Assembly: GCA_030442035.1 (NCBI GenBank)
Contig: JAUJEA010000011.1
Span: 62,001 to 126,000, forward strand
From: Splendidivirga corallicola
GTDB lineage: Bacteria; Bacteroidota; Bacteroidia; Cytophagales; Cyclobacteriaceae
Length of the DNA stretch: 64,000 nt
Direction of reading: 5' to 3'
Shown here: piece after piece, positions 62,409-64,000 of the stretch
Layout of the letters: the number at the start of each line of letters is the position of its first letter
Position numbering within the stretch: the first letter of the stretch is position 1
The notes under the pieces: generated by a model
Told to the model about the DNA's origin: nothing
Databases searched by the model: none
The model's input: only the letters and a program-made list of their open reading frames with translations
Translations under genes and position numbers: made by a program

Positions 62409-64000
62409 TTAAAAGCCTTCGTCATCATCGTCTGTTTCCTCGGTAGTATCGGTTGGCTGTTCTTCGTCAGCCACTACCTCAACAGGTCGGTCCAGTTCAA
62501 ACGGTTCATCAATATCGTAATAAATTTTTCTGAACTCATTGACAAAATTTTCAGCATCACTTATTTCACCGGCTATGAATACATACTCACCTAACTTGGC
62601 TTTGGCAACGTTGGTCCTGTCATTAACGATCTCATTGAATTCTTCATTGTTGGAGACCAATGTCAGTCGGTTATCACTGTAACCTAAATAATACCAGGTG
62701 GAAGAAATTTTAAGGAAAATATTGACGATCTCATCGCTGCCTTCATCAATATCAGGCTTTCTTATTTCTACAAATCCATCAACCTTTGCATTCACATCAT
62801 TTCTTAAAATATTTGAAACGCCAATCTTTCCATCCATAACATTGTAAAAGGCATTTTCACCTTTCGACCATTTCAACTTGACTTCCGAAAGGACCAAAGT
62901 TCTGATCAGATTACTGGATATCGAAACTAAAGGAGTATAATCTTCCAGGCTTTTATCTTCATAGGTTTTAGCAGCCCTTTCTCCAATGATCTCAGACGCT
63001 TTGTACAACAATGGGGTGACGTCATCATGGGCTTCAGGTAAACCTAGTCTGTCTACAATATCTGCCATATCCAGTGCCATACTGTTGAGTGCCTGATCGG
63101 CTACTTCAAAATTGAAAACAAGGAATGAATTGATATCAAACTCTCCCGTCTCAACATTTCCCGAACCAGTTCCTGACGCCACCAGATCCAACCTTGAGGT
63201 AGAAGCGGTAAAGTCGAGTGGCCCTTCAAAGGTTACGCTTGAAGTATAATCGTTGTAAGTGAGAGATCGTCCTGAATAGGTGGATCCGGTAGTTTTGAGC
63301 GGTTCTTCAATTTTGAATGTGCTATCCGATTCATTATAAGAAAGCATACCACCAGGCACAAAGAAATCTTCATCTCCCAATCCTCTTCTTTCATACATGA
63401 AGGTGGCATACAGATTGGAATTTTCACTTTCAAAATGCAAACCCGATGCCGGCTGCTCCCCACTCTCCGTAACCATGTTATTGTAATCAATAACCAATGC
63501 TGTACTATCGGGGGTCCGGTTGTATTCTATCCAGGTATTATAGTTCTTGTATTTTTTAATATCAAGCTTAACATGACCATCAAGTTCCAATGCCGGTCTA
63601 CTGGCATACATGGTAGCCAATCCTTTAAATTTCATTCCGGGTGAAACCAATACGTTTTCAAATTCGGTAATTGTTCCCCTGGAGACTGTTTGCACTCTTT
63701 TCCCTCTTCTCCTTTCCTCATCAACTTCAAGCTCGAAGCTATTAAATTTTATTCCGAAAGTATCTGCTGCCGAAATAAGCTCATAAGTCGCATCCCCCTC
63801 AAACTTATTTCTCGAAAGGATGGTGATATTTCCATCAAACAGATTATGATAACCATTTAAAGTATCTATTTCCAGCGTTGCATTTCTCAATGTTTCCAAA
63901 GCAAAGTTTTCTAGAATAGTCATATGACCATTCTCAGGAGTTATTTTCGCATCCGCAACTTTTATGAAAGGTATTCCGCTAACATTCAGCCTCAGTTCAT
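62409..64000 (-). CDS. C-terminal part of a large unknown protein, N-terminus off the window
   Basis: The frame stays open from the stop at 62409 to the right edge, giving about 530 residues without a start. An in-frame ATG at 63923 is internal because the frame upstream has no stop. The sequence is rich in beta-strand-like alternation and Asp/Glu/Asn, with no Cys. It ends in an acidic low-complexity tail (TEETDDDDEGF). I do not recognise a domain. The repetitive beta-rich pattern (DGHVKLDI, FEGPLDF) resembles large AsmA/TamB-type or envelope proteins, but this is only impressionistic. It is upstream of radA. Confidence 0.8.
   Translation of the reverse strand, partial: ELRLNVSGIPFIKVADAKITPENGHMTILENFALETLRNATLEIDTLNGYHNLFDGNITILSRNKFEGDATYELISAADTFGIKFNSFELEVDEERRRGKRVQTVSRGTITEFENVLVSPGMKFKGLATMYASRPALELDGHVKLDIKKYKNYNTWIEYNRTPDSTALVIDYNNMVTESGEQPASGLHFESENSNLYATFMYERRGLGDEDFFVPGGMLSYNESDSTFKIEEPLKTTGSTYSGRSLTYNDYTSSVTFEGPLDFTASTSRLDLVASGTGSGNVETGEFDINSFLVFNFEVADQALNSMALDMADIVDRLGLPEAHDDVTPLLYKASEIIGERAAKTYEDKSLEDYTPLVSISSNLIRTLVLSEVKLKWSKGENAFYNVMDGKIGVSNILRNDVNAKVDGFVEIRKPDIDEGSDEIVNIFLKISSTWYYLGYSDNRLTLVSNNEEFNEIVNDRTNVAKAKLGEYVFIAGEISDAENFVNEFRKIYYDIDEPFELDRPVEVVADEEQPTDTTEETDDDDEGF

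Noticed and set aside
1-64000. tRNA, rRNA or tmRNA genes
   Set aside because: I searched by eye for T-loop (GGTTCGAATCC-type) and acceptor patterns and saw none; a covariance search would be decisive.

Overview
The window looks like a chromosomal segment of a marine or soil-type Bacteroidota, most likely the Cytophagales (Cyclobacteriaceae/Fulvivirga-like). Four things suggest this: SusC/SusD pairs driven by ECF sigma/FecR pairs, DUF4974-type FecR tails, promoters with the Bacteroidota -7 box TAnnTTTG, and AT-rich sequence with almost no Shine-Dalgarno sites. The genus is inference. I saw no rRNA, tRNA, CRISPR array, transposase or phage gene.

1-37 kb is an accessory glycan-uptake region, almost entirely on the minus strand. 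Three modules each run ECF sigma -> FecR anti-sigma -> STN-containing SusC. Module 1 (1-3367) is cut by the left edge. Module 2 (20427 down to 5797) continues into SusD, a large FG-GAP/ASPIC lipoprotein and two GH29 alpha-L-fucosidases, so fucosylated glycans are the likely substrate. Module 3 (37106 down to 29146) continues into SusD and a glycerophosphodiester phosphodiesterase lipoprotein. Strong dyad/hairpin sequences lie in every FecR-SusC gap.

Between modules 2 and 3 (20.9-28.6 kb) is a run of six minus-strand genes: a SelA-like PLP enzyme, RidA, an RraA-fold protein, a BASS-type transporter, an amidohydrolase, and a soluble quinoprotein-type dehydrogenase fused to cytochrome c. Every enzyme carries an export signal (Tat, Sec or lipoprotein). 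I propose a periplasmic oxidation/deacetylation/deamination/aldol-cleavage route for an amino-sugar acid or similar compound, with the small product imported by the BASS carrier. This is inference and is the most interesting hypothesis in the window.

The intergenic DNA of the accessory region carries a family of palindromic non-coding repeats. Two ~0.4 kb copies are in inverted orientation (3713-4100 and 22741-23153) and bracket 18.6 kb that includes all of module 2, which raises the possibility of inversion. A separate REP-like element lies at 36314-36458.

37-64 kb is mostly housekeeping and mixed-strand. It holds an arginine/citrulline-type guanidino-hydrolase pair divergent from arginine decarboxylase, a voltage-gated-type K+ channel with TrkH/TrkA, a cupin, DUF427, ferrochelatase, an orphan ECF sigma factor, a fibronectin III lipoprotein, a cysteine desulfurase, GlmM, MazG, DUF1684, a transglutaminase-like protein, an RluD-type pseudouridine synthase, a DMT exporter, an ACC deaminase/D-cysteine desulfhydrase-like enzyme, DUF2179, NhaD, a U32 protein coupled to a ferredoxin, RadA, and the C-terminal part of a large unknown protein that runs off the right edge.
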